NCBI RefSeq assembly: GCF_029714365.1
Contig: NZ_CP121660.1
Location: 1,426,001 to 1,490,000 of the forward strand
Origin: Sinorhizobium terangae
GTDB taxonomy: Bacteria; Pseudomonadota; Alphaproteobacteria; Rhizobiales; Rhizobiaceae
DNA: 64,000 bases
Direction: 5' to 3'
Shown: in pieces, positions 24,784 through 32,721 of the stretch
Numbering within the stretch: the first letter of the stretch is position 1
Layout of the letters: each line of letters begins with the position of its first letter
Notes under the pieces: generated by a model
The model's input: only the letters and a program-made list of their open reading frames with translations
Told to the model about the DNA's origin: nothing
The model's database searches: none
Made by a program: the position numbers and the translations under genes

Positions 24784-26100
24784 TTGTTGAGTAAGATCGT
24801 TCGTCCAAAATTTTTGCACCGTCTGTTGCGTCCATTGTTGATCACCTGCTGCGGCACCGCCCTTGCCGGCGCGACTGCGTGGTCGGTGGCTGGCATGGTC
24901 ACGATGGGCAACTCCTTCGCTCATGGCTCCGGACACCTGCTGCCCAAGCCGCAACTCCATTTGGCGGAGAGGACAAGAGAGCGCCCATGGGAAAAGCACG
25001 CCAGGTTCGGCCAGGCGCCGAGCCTGGTCGCCGCCGCGGCGCAGCTCCTGCCCGCACCAAAATCCGCCCGCCATCCCGCTGTTTCGGCAGATGCCGACAC
25101 AAGTGGCAAAGCGGCGCACTTCGACGCCGCGGTGAAGCTGGCCGCATTGACATCCGAGGAACTCGCCGGCCACGCTGCCAAGTCCCCCCAGGCGACTGCA
25201 AAGATCGAGGCACCTGTGCCGGAACGCTTCGGTCCACGGCCCGCCGCTTCGACTGATAAGCCCTTGACCCAACTGGCCTATGCCACCCCCTCCCAAAGCG
25301 GAGCGACCGGCGCTGCGTTCTCGGCGTTGCTGACGGCGCCGTTGGAGGATGACATCGCCGTGTCGCAGGATCCAACCGTGGACGAAGACGCCGCCCTGCC
25401 AGAGCACGAGGACACCCCGTCAGTCGGTCCTATGCCGCAGTTCCGCCCCCGCGGCGATCAAGCCGCAAAGCCTGCTGCCGAAACGGATAAATCCGAGACC
25501 GGAAAGGCCCAAGACGGAAGGGCGCCGAAGACCGAAGAGACCGGAAAGGCCGACGAACGCGAAACGCCAAAACAGCAGAAGCTCGCCTATGCGCGGCCGG
25601 ACGATCCGGAGACGAGTTCCGGCAGTGGCTTCGGCCAGGCGCTGCGCAACATGTTCGGCGGCGGTGCCAGGCCGGGAAATGGCGTCGCCGTCTACGACAT
25701 CACCGCCGCGAAGGTCTATATGCCCGACGGCAGCGTACTCGAAGCCCATTCCGGCATCGGCAAGATGGCCGATGACCCACGCTACGTGAATGTCAAGATG
25801 ACCGGACCGACCCCACCGCACACTTACAATCTGAAGATGCGCGAAGCGCGCTTCCATGGGGTAGAGGCGATCCGCATGCTGCCTGTCGATGGAAGGAACA
25901 AGCACGGCCGCGACGGTTTCCTGACCCACAGCTACCTGCTGCGCGGCGGCCGGGCGGAATCGCATGGCTGCGTCGCCTTCAAGGACTACCCGCGTTTCCT
26001 CGCCGCCTTCAAACAGGGCAAGGTCAGGCAGATCGTCGTGGTGCCGAGCGGCGGACGCGCAGCCGGCCTGCGTTTGGCATCGAATGGAAGGAACACCTGA
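24784..26100 (+). CDS. DUF2778 (L,D-transpeptidase-like) envelope protein
   Basis: A 438-residue protein. An N-terminal hydrophobic segment (about 14-38) acts as a signal anchor. A long low-complexity, charged region follows (about 60-285; TDKSETGKAQDGRAPKTEET), which looks like a periplasmic spacer. The C-terminal domain (about 295-425) has HTYNLKMREARFHGVEAIRM and the catalytic-type ESHGCVAF with its cysteine. This is the DUF2778 fold related to YkuD L,D-transpeptidases, the same family as the Tlde1 peptidoglycan-cleaving effectors. Here a cell-wall housekeeping or remodelling role is likelier. No ATG is available before residue 38, so initiation at TTG (24784 or 24787) is proposed; the exact start is uncertain. 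Confidence 0.78.
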   Translation: MLSKIVRPKFLHRLLRPLLITCCGTALAGATAWSVAGMVTMGNSFAHGSGHLLPKPQLHLAERTRERPWEKHARFGQAPSLVAAAAQLLPAPKSARHPAVSADADTSGKAAHFDAAVKLAALTSEELAGHAAKSPQATAKIEAPVPERFGPRPAASTDKPLTQLAYATPSQSGATGAAFSALLTAPLEDDIAVSQDPTVDEDAALPEHEDTPSVGPMPQFRPRGDQAAKPAAETDKSETGKAQDGRAPKTEETGKADERETPKQQKLAYARPDDPETSSGSGFGQALRNMFGGGARPGNGVAVYDITAAKVYMPDGSVLEAHSGIGKMADDPRYVNVKMTGPTPPHTYNLKMREARFHGVEAIRMLPVDGRNKHGRDGFLTHSYLLRGGRAESHGCVAFKDYPRFLAAFKQGKVRQIVVVPSGGRAAGLRLASNGRNT

Positions 26101-26297
26101 CAGGCCGCGGTCGACTAGCGATCCGCGTCGAGGCGTGCCGGTGTACCCCGGTAGGCATGAAGGCTTTGCCAAAATCGAGCACGGGCCAACGCGCGGCCTT
26201 GTGGCCGTCCTCAGCAACCTCGTCCTCGCCCACAGCATCTTTCCAGAATGATGCTTTCCAGCGGCTTCCCCGTTGCTTTGAACAGAGCATTGTTTGA

Positions 26298-26345
26298 TTG
26301 ACATCGCCCGAACGGCGCGTATTGTAACGCAAATTGGTATGACCA
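26298..26345 (+). promoter_or_regulatory. Promoter and FadR-type operator upstream of the TRAP regulator
   Basis: A -35 box TTGACA (26298-26303) and a weak -10 TATTGT (26320-26325) are separated by 16 bases. Just downstream, TGGTATGACCA (26335-26345) is an odd-centred palindrome of the TGGT-N-ACCA kind bound by FadR-subfamily GntR regulators. Placed directly after the -10, binding would block transcription, so the gene at 26392 probably regulates itself and the transporter. Confidence 0.65.
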
Positions 26346-26391
26346 CTTGGCCACTAGGCCGATAATGGCCTGGATCTGCAGCGAGGATGCG

Positions 26392-27135
26392 ATGTTCTCT
26401 GCCGTGGAATCGCGCCGCCTGTATCGGCAGGTGGCGGACCAGATGCGGAGCCTGATCGAGCGCGGCGAACTGGGGCCCGGTTCGCGGCTTCCGGCCGAGC
26501 GGGAGCTGGCGCAGAAACTGGGCGTCTCCCGCCCGACCATCAGGGAAGCATTGATCGTTCTGGAGGTCGAAGGCTTTATCGACATCCGCATGGGTTCGGG
26601 TATCTATGTGACGGCGCGCAGGGTGCCGGCGCAGGATGTGCCGCCGGAGGATTTCGAAGGTCCGTTCGAATTGCTGCGGGCGCGGGCGGTGGTCGAATGC
26701 GCCATCGCCGAAGAGGCGGCCCGGCTGGCGCGCCCCGAACATATCGCCATTCTCGACGACAACCTTGCGCGCATGTCGTCAGCACTCGAGGATCGCCGTC
26801 AGGCGCTCGCGCTCGACCGTGAGTTCCATGTCCTCGTATCGAGCATCATCGCCAATCAGACGTTGAACCGTTTTGTCGGCAGCATCCACGACATGCGCAT
26901 GACGCCTTACTTCGAGAAGCTCGCCAGCTATTTCGAAAACACCGACACCTGGCGGGCCGCGATGGAGGAGCATCGCGTGATCCGCGACGCAATCGCCGCC
27001 GGCGATCCGGCCGCCGCACGCGCCGCAATGCGCGCGCATCTCGACCAGTCACAGATTCGCCTGTCGGCGAGCTTCGGGGAGGAGCCGTCCGACAGCACGA
27101 TACCGGCCGCATGGAGGCGTGTCGGAAGCGATTAG
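26392..27135 (+). CDS. GntR-family transcriptional regulator, FadR/FCD subfamily
   Basis: A 247-residue regulator. The N-terminal winged helix-turn-helix has LYRQVADQMRSLIERGELGPGSRLPAERELAQKLGV-type architecture, including SRPTIREALIVLEVEG and MGSGIYV. The C-terminal FCD domain (about 85-230) has metal/ligand-site residues DREFH and EEHRVIRDAI. FadR-type members usually sense sugar acids or organic acids. It is followed after 40 bases by a TRAP transporter and an idonate-type dehydrogenase, so the inducer is probably a sugar acid. The ATG at 26392 with GAGGA upstream is preferred to in-frame ATGs at 26347 and 26365. Confidence 0.9.
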   Translation: MFSAVESRRLYRQVADQMRSLIERGELGPGSRLPAERELAQKLGVSRPTIREALIVLEVEGFIDIRMGSGIYVTARRVPAQDVPPEDFEGPFELLRARAVVECAIAEEAARLARPEHIAILDDNLARMSSALEDRRQALALDREFHVLVSSIIANQTLNRFVGSIHDMRMTPYFEKLASYFENTDTWRAAMEEHRVIRDAIAAGDPAAARAAMRAHLDQSQIRLSASFGEEPSDSTIPAAWRRVGSD

Positions 27136-27175
27136 CGCTTTTGCTCAATCACTTCATCTTCGGAGGAGGAAGAGA

Positions 27176-28150
27176 ATGAAATTCAGACTGTTGACGCTGC
27201 TGGGTGCGACCGCGGCCATTCTGGCTTCGGCGCTGACCGCCGAGGCCCAGACCGCGCTCAAATGGGCGCATGTCTACGAGACCTCGGAGCCGTTCCACAC
27301 GGAATCCGTCTGGGCTGCCGAGGAGATCGGCAAGCGTACCGAAGGGCGTTACAAGATCGACGTCTTCCCGGCCTCGCAGCTCGGCAAGGAGGCCGATATC
27401 AACCAGGGCCTGAAGCTCGGCACGGTCGATATCATCATTTCCGGTTCAAGCTTTGCCGCGCGCGAATATGCGCCGATCGGCGTTACCTATTTCCCCTATA
27501 TTTTCCGCGACCCGGCCCATCTGATTGCCTACACCAAGAGCGATGTCTTCAAGCGTCTGGCTCAAGGTTATGAGGACGCATCCGGCAACCACATTACCGC
27601 CGTCACCTATTACGGCACCCGCCAGACCACGTCGAACCGGCCGATTGCCAAATGCGCCGACATGCAGGGGCTGAAGATGCGGGTTCCGGACGTACCGGCC
27701 TATCTCGCCATGCCGCGCGCCTGCGGCGCCAACACGACGCCGATCGCCTTTGCCGAGGTCTATCTCGCGCTCCAGAACGGCACGGTCGAAGCCCAGGAAA
27801 ACCCGCTGACGACGATCGAGGCGAAGAAGTTCTATGAGGTGCAGAAGCACATCGTGCTGACCGGCCATATCGTCGATCACCTGAACACGGTGGTGTCGAA
27901 GAACCTGTGGTCGCAGCTTTCCGATGCCGACAAGCAGATCTTCACCGAAGTGATGCAGGAGGCCGCGGAGCGCGCCACCAAGATCATCGAGGAGCGGGAG
28001 AAGAAACTCGTCGAGACCTTCAAGGAACGCGGCATCGAAGTGACCGAAGTCGACAAGGCCGATTTCGAGTCGACCGTGATGGACAAGGTCAAGCTTGAGG
28101 ACTTCGGCTACAACAAGGAAGACTTTGAGGCCATCCGCGCCGTCAAGTGA
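27176..28150 (+). CDS. TRAP transporter substrate-binding protein, DctP family
   Basis: A 324-residue periplasmic protein. A signal peptide covers about 1-24 (cleavage AEAQ). DctP features are ALKWAHVYETSEPFHTESV, the segment DVFPASQLGKEADINQGLK, and LKMRVPDVP. The arginine of that last motif is the conserved carboxylate-binding residue in the family. The ligand therefore carries a carboxylate, such as a sugar acid. The ATG at 27176 follows a very strong GGAGGAGGAAGAG site. It feeds the small and large membrane subunits encoded next. Confidence 0.94.
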   Translation: MKFRLLTLLGATAAILASALTAEAQTALKWAHVYETSEPFHTESVWAAEEIGKRTEGRYKIDVFPASQLGKEADINQGLKLGTVDIIISGSSFAAREYAPIGVTYFPYIFRDPAHLIAYTKSDVFKRLAQGYEDASGNHITAVTYYGTRQTTSNRPIAKCADMQGLKMRVPDVPAYLAMPRACGANTTPIAFAEVYLALQNGTVEAQENPLTTIEAKKFYEVQKHIVLTGHIVDHLNTVVSKNLWSQLSDADKQIFTEVMQEAAERATKIIEEREKKLVETFKERGIEVTEVDKADFESTVMDKVKLEDFGYNKEDFEAIRAVK

Positions 28151-28262
28151 GTGTCTTGATAGCCGAGAGCGGGATGCGGGCGGAAAACCGCTGACACTTT
28201 TCCTCGTTCCGCTCTGCCGGCGGCCGCCAGGGTCGCCGGCATTCCGTCCCCACGAACGCCGG

Positions 28263-28847
28263 ATGAACACCATGTCCCAAGAAGTCCATTTGCAGTCGAC
28301 GCCGGAGGAGCTTGCCCATTCCTTCGAAGATGCCGCCGTGCCGGCCACAAATGTTTCCAACTATGCCATCGAGGATTGGGTCACGCTCGCCTTCTTCTGG
28401 CTGATGACCGGATGCGTCTTCCTGCAGTTCTTCACGCGCTACGTGCTCAACAACTCCTACGCCTGGACGGAGGAGATCGCCACCAATTGCCTGATTGGAG
28501 TCGTGTTCCTGGGCTCCGTCATGTGCGTGCGCGTCTCGCGGCACATCCAGGTCGACGTGCTTTACCACTATTTCCCGCGGTCCGTGGCCCGCGGCATGGC
28601 GATCTTCGTCGATGTCGTCCGGATCGGCTTCTTCGCCTATGCCTGCTGGCTGATGTGGCGCTATGTGGCGGTCGTCGCCAACGAGCGCATGGTGACGGTC
28701 GATCTGCCGCGCAACATCGTCTTCTACAGCGTGATGGCCGGCTTTGTGCTGATGCTCATCCGGTCCATCCAGGTCTTCATCGCCAATCAACGCCGCGGCT
28801 ATTCGGTTCTCGAAAGGCCGGAAGAATTCCACAAGATTGAGGACTGA
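28263..28847 (+). CDS. TRAP transporter small membrane subunit, DctQ family
   Basis: A 194-residue inner-membrane protein with four predicted membrane segments (about 37-57, 70-90, 110-132 and 150-172). The family motif AWTEEIATNCLIGVVFLGS lies between the first two. It forms the membrane complex with DctM. The start is either 28263 or the ATG nine bases on; neither has a strong ribosome site. Stop and DctM start are three bases apart. Confidence 0.9.
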   Translation: MNTMSQEVHLQSTPEELAHSFEDAAVPATNVSNYAIEDWVTLAFFWLMTGCVFLQFFTRYVLNNSYAWTEEIATNCLIGVVFLGSVMCVRVSRHIQVDVLYHYFPRSVARGMAIFVDVVRIGFFAYACWLMWRYVAVVANERMVTVDLPRNIVFYSVMAGFVLMLIRSIQVFIANQRRGYSVLERPEEFHKIED

Positions 28848-28850
28848 TCC

Positions 28851-30257
28851 ATGCTGCTGCTCGTTGGTTCGTTTCTCGTGCTGATGGTGGTCGGCGTTCC
28901 GGTCGCCATCTCGATGGCCGCGGCCTCGGTCCTCTATCTTGTCTTCTACAATGTCGCGCCCGACATCATCGCCGCGCAGCGGATGATCGCCGGCGTGGAG
29001 AGCTTCCCGCTGCTGGCGGTGCCATTCTTCATTCTCGCCGGCAACCTGATGAACTCCGCCGGCGTCACAGGCCGCATCTATTCCTTCGCCGTCGCCCTCG
29101 TCGGCTGGATGAAGGGAGGCCTCGCGCAGGTCAATATCATCGGCTCGGTGATCTTCTCCGGCATGTCGGGCACGGCACTTGCGGACGCCGCCGGCATCGG
29201 CACGATCGAGATCAAGGCGATGAAGGATCACGGCTATCCGGTCGAGGCGGCCGTCGGCGTGACCGCCGCCTCAGCGACGCTTGGACCGATCTTTCCGCCG
29301 TCGCTGCCCTTCGTCATCTACGGCATGATGGCGAATGTCTCGATCGGCGCGCTGTTCATGGCCGGCATCGTTCCCGGCGTGGTGATGACGGTGCTGATGA
29401 TGCTGACGGTGGCGATCTATGCCTACAAGCGCGGCTGGGGTTCGGATACGCCCTTCGAGATGAAACGGCTGCTCTCGGCCTCGCTCGAGGTCGTCGTTGT
29501 CCTCGCCGTGCCCGTCGTCGTCTATCTCCTGATGGCGGCAGGCCTGTCGATGAACGCCGCCGTCGGCATCGCCCTCGTCGTGCTTCTTGCGCTCGACTGG
29601 TATTTCGACTTTTCCGCCGTCATGGCGCTGATGACCCCTGTGATCCTGATCGGCGGCATGACGATGGGCTGGTTCACGCCGACGGAGGCGGCCGTTGCCG
29701 CGGTTCTGTGGTCACTGTTCCTTGGGCTGGTGCGCTACCGCACGATGACCGTGTCGACGCTCACCCGGGCGACCTTCGACACGATCGAGACGACCGCGTC
29801 GGTGCTTTTCATCGTCACGGCCGCCTCGATCTTCGCCTGGCTCCTGACCGTCAGCCAGGCCGCCCAGATGCTCTCCGGCGCGATCCTGACCATTACCGAG
29901 AACAAGTGGGTTTTCCTGATCCTGGTCAACCTCCTGATGCTCTTCGTCGGCTGCTTCCTGGACACGATCGCCGCGATCACCATCCTGGTTCCGATCCTCC
30001 TGCCGCTTTCGGCCCAGTTCGGCATCGACCCGGTGCATTTCGGCCTCATCATGACCCTCAATCTGATGATCGGCCTGCTGCACCCGCCGCTTGGCATGGT
30101 GCTCTTCGTGCTCTCGCGCGTGGCGAAGCTTTCGGTGGAGAAGACGACCATGGCGATCCTGCCCTGGCTCTTGCCGCTTTTCATCGCGCTGATCCTGATC
30201 ACCTTCGTGCCGGCGATCACATTATGGCTGCCGGGCGTCGTCGGACTGATCCGCTGA
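28851..30257 (+). CDS. TRAP transporter large permease, DctM family
   Basis: A 468-residue permease with about 12-14 membrane segments and the family signatures FFILAGNLMNSAGVTGRI, SGMSGTALADAAGIGTIEI and TLGPIFPPSLPFVIYG. It is some 40 residues longer than the common 425-residue form, with an extra hydrophobic stretch at about 210-250 (LEVVVVLAVPVVVYLLMAAGLSMNAAVGIALV). It moves the substrate with sodium or proton symport, with DctQ and DctP. Its stop overlaps an ATG of the following dehydrogenase gene. Confidence 0.93.
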   Translation: MLLLVGSFLVLMVVGVPVAISMAAASVLYLVFYNVAPDIIAAQRMIAGVESFPLLAVPFFILAGNLMNSAGVTGRIYSFAVALVGWMKGGLAQVNIIGSVIFSGMSGTALADAAGIGTIEIKAMKDHGYPVEAAVGVTAASATLGPIFPPSLPFVIYGMMANVSIGALFMAGIVPGVVMTVLMMLTVAIYAYKRGWGSDTPFEMKRLLSASLEVVVVLAVPVVVYLLMAAGLSMNAAVGIALVVLLALDWYFDFSAVMALMTPVILIGGMTMGWFTPTEAAVAAVLWSLFLGLVRYRTMTVSTLTRATFDTIETTASVLFIVTAASIFAWLLTVSQAAQMLSGAILTITENKWVFLILVNLLMLFVGCFLDTIAAITILVPILLPLSAQFGIDPVHFGLIMTLNLMIGLLHPPLGMVLFVLSRVAKLSVEKTTMAILPWLLPLFIALILITFVPAITLWLPGVVGLIR

Positions 30258-30271
30258 TGGCAGGAGCGCCC

Positions 30272-31315
30272 ATGCACGCGCGTCTCGCCCGGCTCTACGG
30301 CCAACGTGATCTGAGGCTCGAGGCCGAGGATGTCGCAGAGCCCGGCGAAGGCGAGGTGCTGCTGAAGATGGCGGCCGGCGGCATCTGCGGTTCCGATCTT
30401 CACTACTACCAGGATGGCGGCTTCGGCCCCATCCGGGTGCGCGAGCCGATCATCCCCGGCCACGAGGCTGCCGGCTATGTTGCTGCGCTTGGGGCCAACG
30501 TGTCCCGACTTGCAGTCGGCGAGTTGGTGGCGATCAATCCGAGCCAGCCCTGCGGCGCGTGCCGCTTTTGCGCGGAGGGGCTCGCTATTCATTGCCTCAA
30601 CATGCGGTTCCTGGGCAGCGCCATGCGTTTCCCGCACACGCAGGGCATGTTCCGCGATTGGCTCGTCGTGCCAGTGAGCCAATGTTTTGCCGCGGGCGCA
30701 CTCATCAGTGCCGGCGAGGCGGCCTGTGCCGAGCCGCTCGCGGTTTGCCTTCACGCCGTGGCGCAGGCCGGGGACCTCAACGGCAAAAAGGTGCTCGTCA
30801 CCGGCGCCGGGCCGATCGGCGCGCTCGTGGTCGCGGCCGCCCGCCATGCGGGTGCCGGGACGGTCGTCGTGACGGACCTTGCCGATGCGGCGCTTGAGCG
30901 GGCAATGGCGATGGGTGCGGCCCGGGCCGTCAACGTCCGGCGCGAGCCGGCGGGCCTTGCCGCCTACGAGGTGGACAAGGGCCAGTTCGACGTGGTTTTC
31001 GAATGCTCCGCGGCCGAACCGGCCCTGCGCGGCGCGATCGCCGCGGTCAGACCGCGCGGTCTGATCGTGCAGGTCGGCGTCACGGGCGACATCACCCTTC
31101 CGCTCAACGCGATCGTCGGTAAGGAATTGCGCCTCGTCGGATCGCAGCGCTTCGACCGCGAGTTCGCGTTGGCCGTCGACCTCATCGCCCATCGCCGGAT
31201 CGATGTCCGGCCGATCATTTCACACAGCTTTCCGGTCGAGCAGGCGGTCGCGGCCTTCGAACAGGCCGGCGACCGCTCCGTTGCCTGCAAGGTGCAACTG
31301 ACATTTCTTTGCTAG
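30272..31315 (+). CDS. Zinc-dependent polyol/sugar-acid dehydrogenase, L-idonate 5-dehydrogenase type
   Basis: A 347-residue medium-chain dehydrogenase. Catalytic zinc ligands are the cysteine of GGICGSDLHYYQ and the HE pair of PGHEAAG. The structural zinc cysteines are in QPCGACRFCAEGLAIHCLN. The coenzyme motif is VTGAGPIGALV. The sequence order GSDLHYYQDGGFG is typical of idonate dehydrogenases, which interconvert L-idonate and 5-ketogluconate. Together with the TRAP system and FadR regulator this suggests sugar-acid catabolism. The ATG at 30272 with AGGAG six bases upstream is preferred to the one at 30257, which overlaps the dctM stop. Confidence 0.85.
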   Translation: MHARLARLYGQRDLRLEAEDVAEPGEGEVLLKMAAGGICGSDLHYYQDGGFGPIRVREPIIPGHEAAGYVAALGANVSRLAVGELVAINPSQPCGACRFCAEGLAIHCLNMRFLGSAMRFPHTQGMFRDWLVVPVSQCFAAGALISAGEAACAEPLAVCLHAVAQAGDLNGKKVLVTGAGPIGALVVAAARHAGAGTVVVTDLADAALERAMAMGAARAVNVRREPAGLAAYEVDKGQFDVVFECSAAEPALRGAIAAVRPRGLIVQVGVTGDITLPLNAIVGKELRLVGSQRFDREFALAVDLIAHRRIDVRPIISHSFPVEQAVAAFEQAGDRSVACKVQLTFLC

Positions 31316-31435
31316 GTGAACTCTGTGCGCTGGAACGGATTCGAGCGATCTTGGGACCGCCCCTGTCACGGCACCAACTTTCAGTGGACGGCGAACGCCT
31401 GCAAAGTCCTGCCCTCATAATACCGCTCTGACCTA

Positions 31436-31540
31436 CTGCATGATTCCTTAAATCGGAATCGATTTAAGGGTAAAATCACGCAGCAAATCAAAGTGCTACA
31501 GCGGCCTTGGCGCGTCGGGTTGGACGCGCGGCGCTGTAAG
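31436..31540. repeat. Mosaic hairpin repeat, copy 2
   Basis: The element sits in the 338-base gap between the dehydrogenase and lacI-type genes. It combines a perfect palindrome CCTTAAATCG (31446-31455) / CGATTTAAGG (31460-31469), a linker GCAGCAAATCAAAGTGCTACAGC-like in content, and a hairpin with GGCGCGTC/GACGCGC arms near 31509-31529 closed by CTACAGC/GCTGTAA-type ends. It has the same parts as 40975-41081 in opposite orientation, and its right half matches 7254-7297. Confidence 0.7.
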
Positions 31541-31593
31541 CCTCCCTTCAGATTTGCTCGCTTCTGGCTATCACCCGCTCCATCGCAGGAATG

Positions 31594-31631
31594 TTGCAAA
31601 TCGTTTTGCAAAACGATTTGCAAAACGATTT
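31594..31631 (+). promoter_or_regulatory. LacI-type operator array: 30-base perfect palindrome plus a further half site
   Basis: Bases 31594-31608 and 31609-31623 are exact reverse complements (arm TTGCAAATCGTTTTG), giving a 30-base perfect palindrome. A third CAAAACGATTT copy continues at 31621-31631. Each unit has the central CG flanked by A/T-rich arms typical of LacI-family sites, and the units are about 11-13 bases apart. The array ends 22 bases before the ATG of the regulator at 31654, so autoregulation is likely. Confidence 0.8.
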
Positions 31632-31653
31632 GTAATCGCTTATTCAACAAGAC

Positions 31654-32658
31654 ATGACAACGATTGCTAAAGTCGCGAAACGAGCGGGCGTATCTCTGAC
31701 CACGGTCTCTCATGTGTTGAATCATGCAGACCGCGTTTCGCTAGAAATGCGTCGGAGGGTAGAAGCGGCGATAGCCGAGCTGGGCTACGTACCGAACCCC
31801 CAGGCACAGAGCCTGCGCACGGGGCGGACCAACCTGGTGGCAATGTTGATCCCGGATATCCGCAACCCTTTCTATCCGGAACTCGTGAAAGCCGCGCAAT
31901 CGGATCTCGAGGCGACGGGGCTGGATCTTTTGATCTTCAACACCGACGTTCCCGGCGGTCACTCGCAGGAGCACAGCCACCAATATCTGAAACAGATACG
32001 CAACCGCCGGATCGATGGATTGATCGTCGGCGACTTTGCGCTGCATGGCATGCACGACACATTGATCGGCATAGACATTCCCACCGTCTTCATCGGTGAC
32101 CTGCCCAATGCGGCGGTCGACAGCGTCAAGATCGACGATTTCGGCGGCGGCTACCAGATGGGTGCTTACCTCGCCAGGAAAGGCCACAAGCGCGTCGCGC
32201 AGGTCACGGGCCCGTCCTTCTTTGCCGAGGCCATGGCAAGAGCGGCGGGTTTCGAGCAGGGACTGCGCGATCACGGGGTCGAACCGATCGCCGAGCTGCG
32301 GCGCGAGGGCACCTATCTCAGCCCATCGGGACAGGAGGCCGTGGGTTGGCTGGTGGAGACCCATGGCGACCGCCTGCCTTCAGTCATCTTTTTCGGCAAT
32401 TATCTCATGGCGGCGGGTGCAATCGCCGAATTCCATGACCGCGGCATTCGCATTCCCGACGACGTTGCGATTGCCGTTTTCGGCGACCAGCCACAGCTCG
32501 AATATGTGCGGCCGCGCATCGCGCGTGTCGGCAACAGCCCTTCGCTGCTTGCCCATCGAGCGGCCGCCATGCTGCTCGAACGGTTGTCGGGCGAGTATTC
32601 AGGGCCGCCTCGCTCGGAGGTGATCCCCTGCATCCTTCACGCCTTCGATACGGCGTAA
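31654..32658 (+). CDS. LacI-family transcriptional regulator of the GH172-ABC operon
   Basis: A 334-residue repressor. The helix-turn-helix and hinge are at the N-terminus (TIAKVAKRAGVSLTTVSHVLN, then ELGYVPNPQAQSLRTG). A periplasmic-binding-like sugar domain follows (LVAMLIPDIRNPFYPELVK; RRIDGLIVGDF; DDVAIAVFGDQP). The operator array lies directly upstream. The ribosome site is weak (AACAAGAC). It precedes an ABC sugar importer and a DUF2961 glycosidase on the same strand by 63 bases, so the inducer is probably the imported glycoside or its product. Confidence 0.9.
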   Translation: MTTIAKVAKRAGVSLTTVSHVLNHADRVSLEMRRRVEAAIAELGYVPNPQAQSLRTGRTNLVAMLIPDIRNPFYPELVKAAQSDLEATGLDLLIFNTDVPGGHSQEHSHQYLKQIRNRRIDGLIVGDFALHGMHDTLIGIDIPTVFIGDLPNAAVDSVKIDDFGGGYQMGAYLARKGHKRVAQVTGPSFFAEAMARAAGFEQGLRDHGVEPIAELRREGTYLSPSGQEAVGWLVETHGDRLPSVIFFGNYLMAAGAIAEFHDRGIRIPDDVAIAVFGDQPQLEYVRPRIARVGNSPSLLAHRAAAMLLERLSGEYSGPPRSEVIPCILHAFDTA

Positions 32659-32721
32659 GGCGAAGCCGTCCCCGGAGGAGGAGCCCCGGGGGTATTTACC
32701 AGCAAAACCCGGGAGGAAGTA

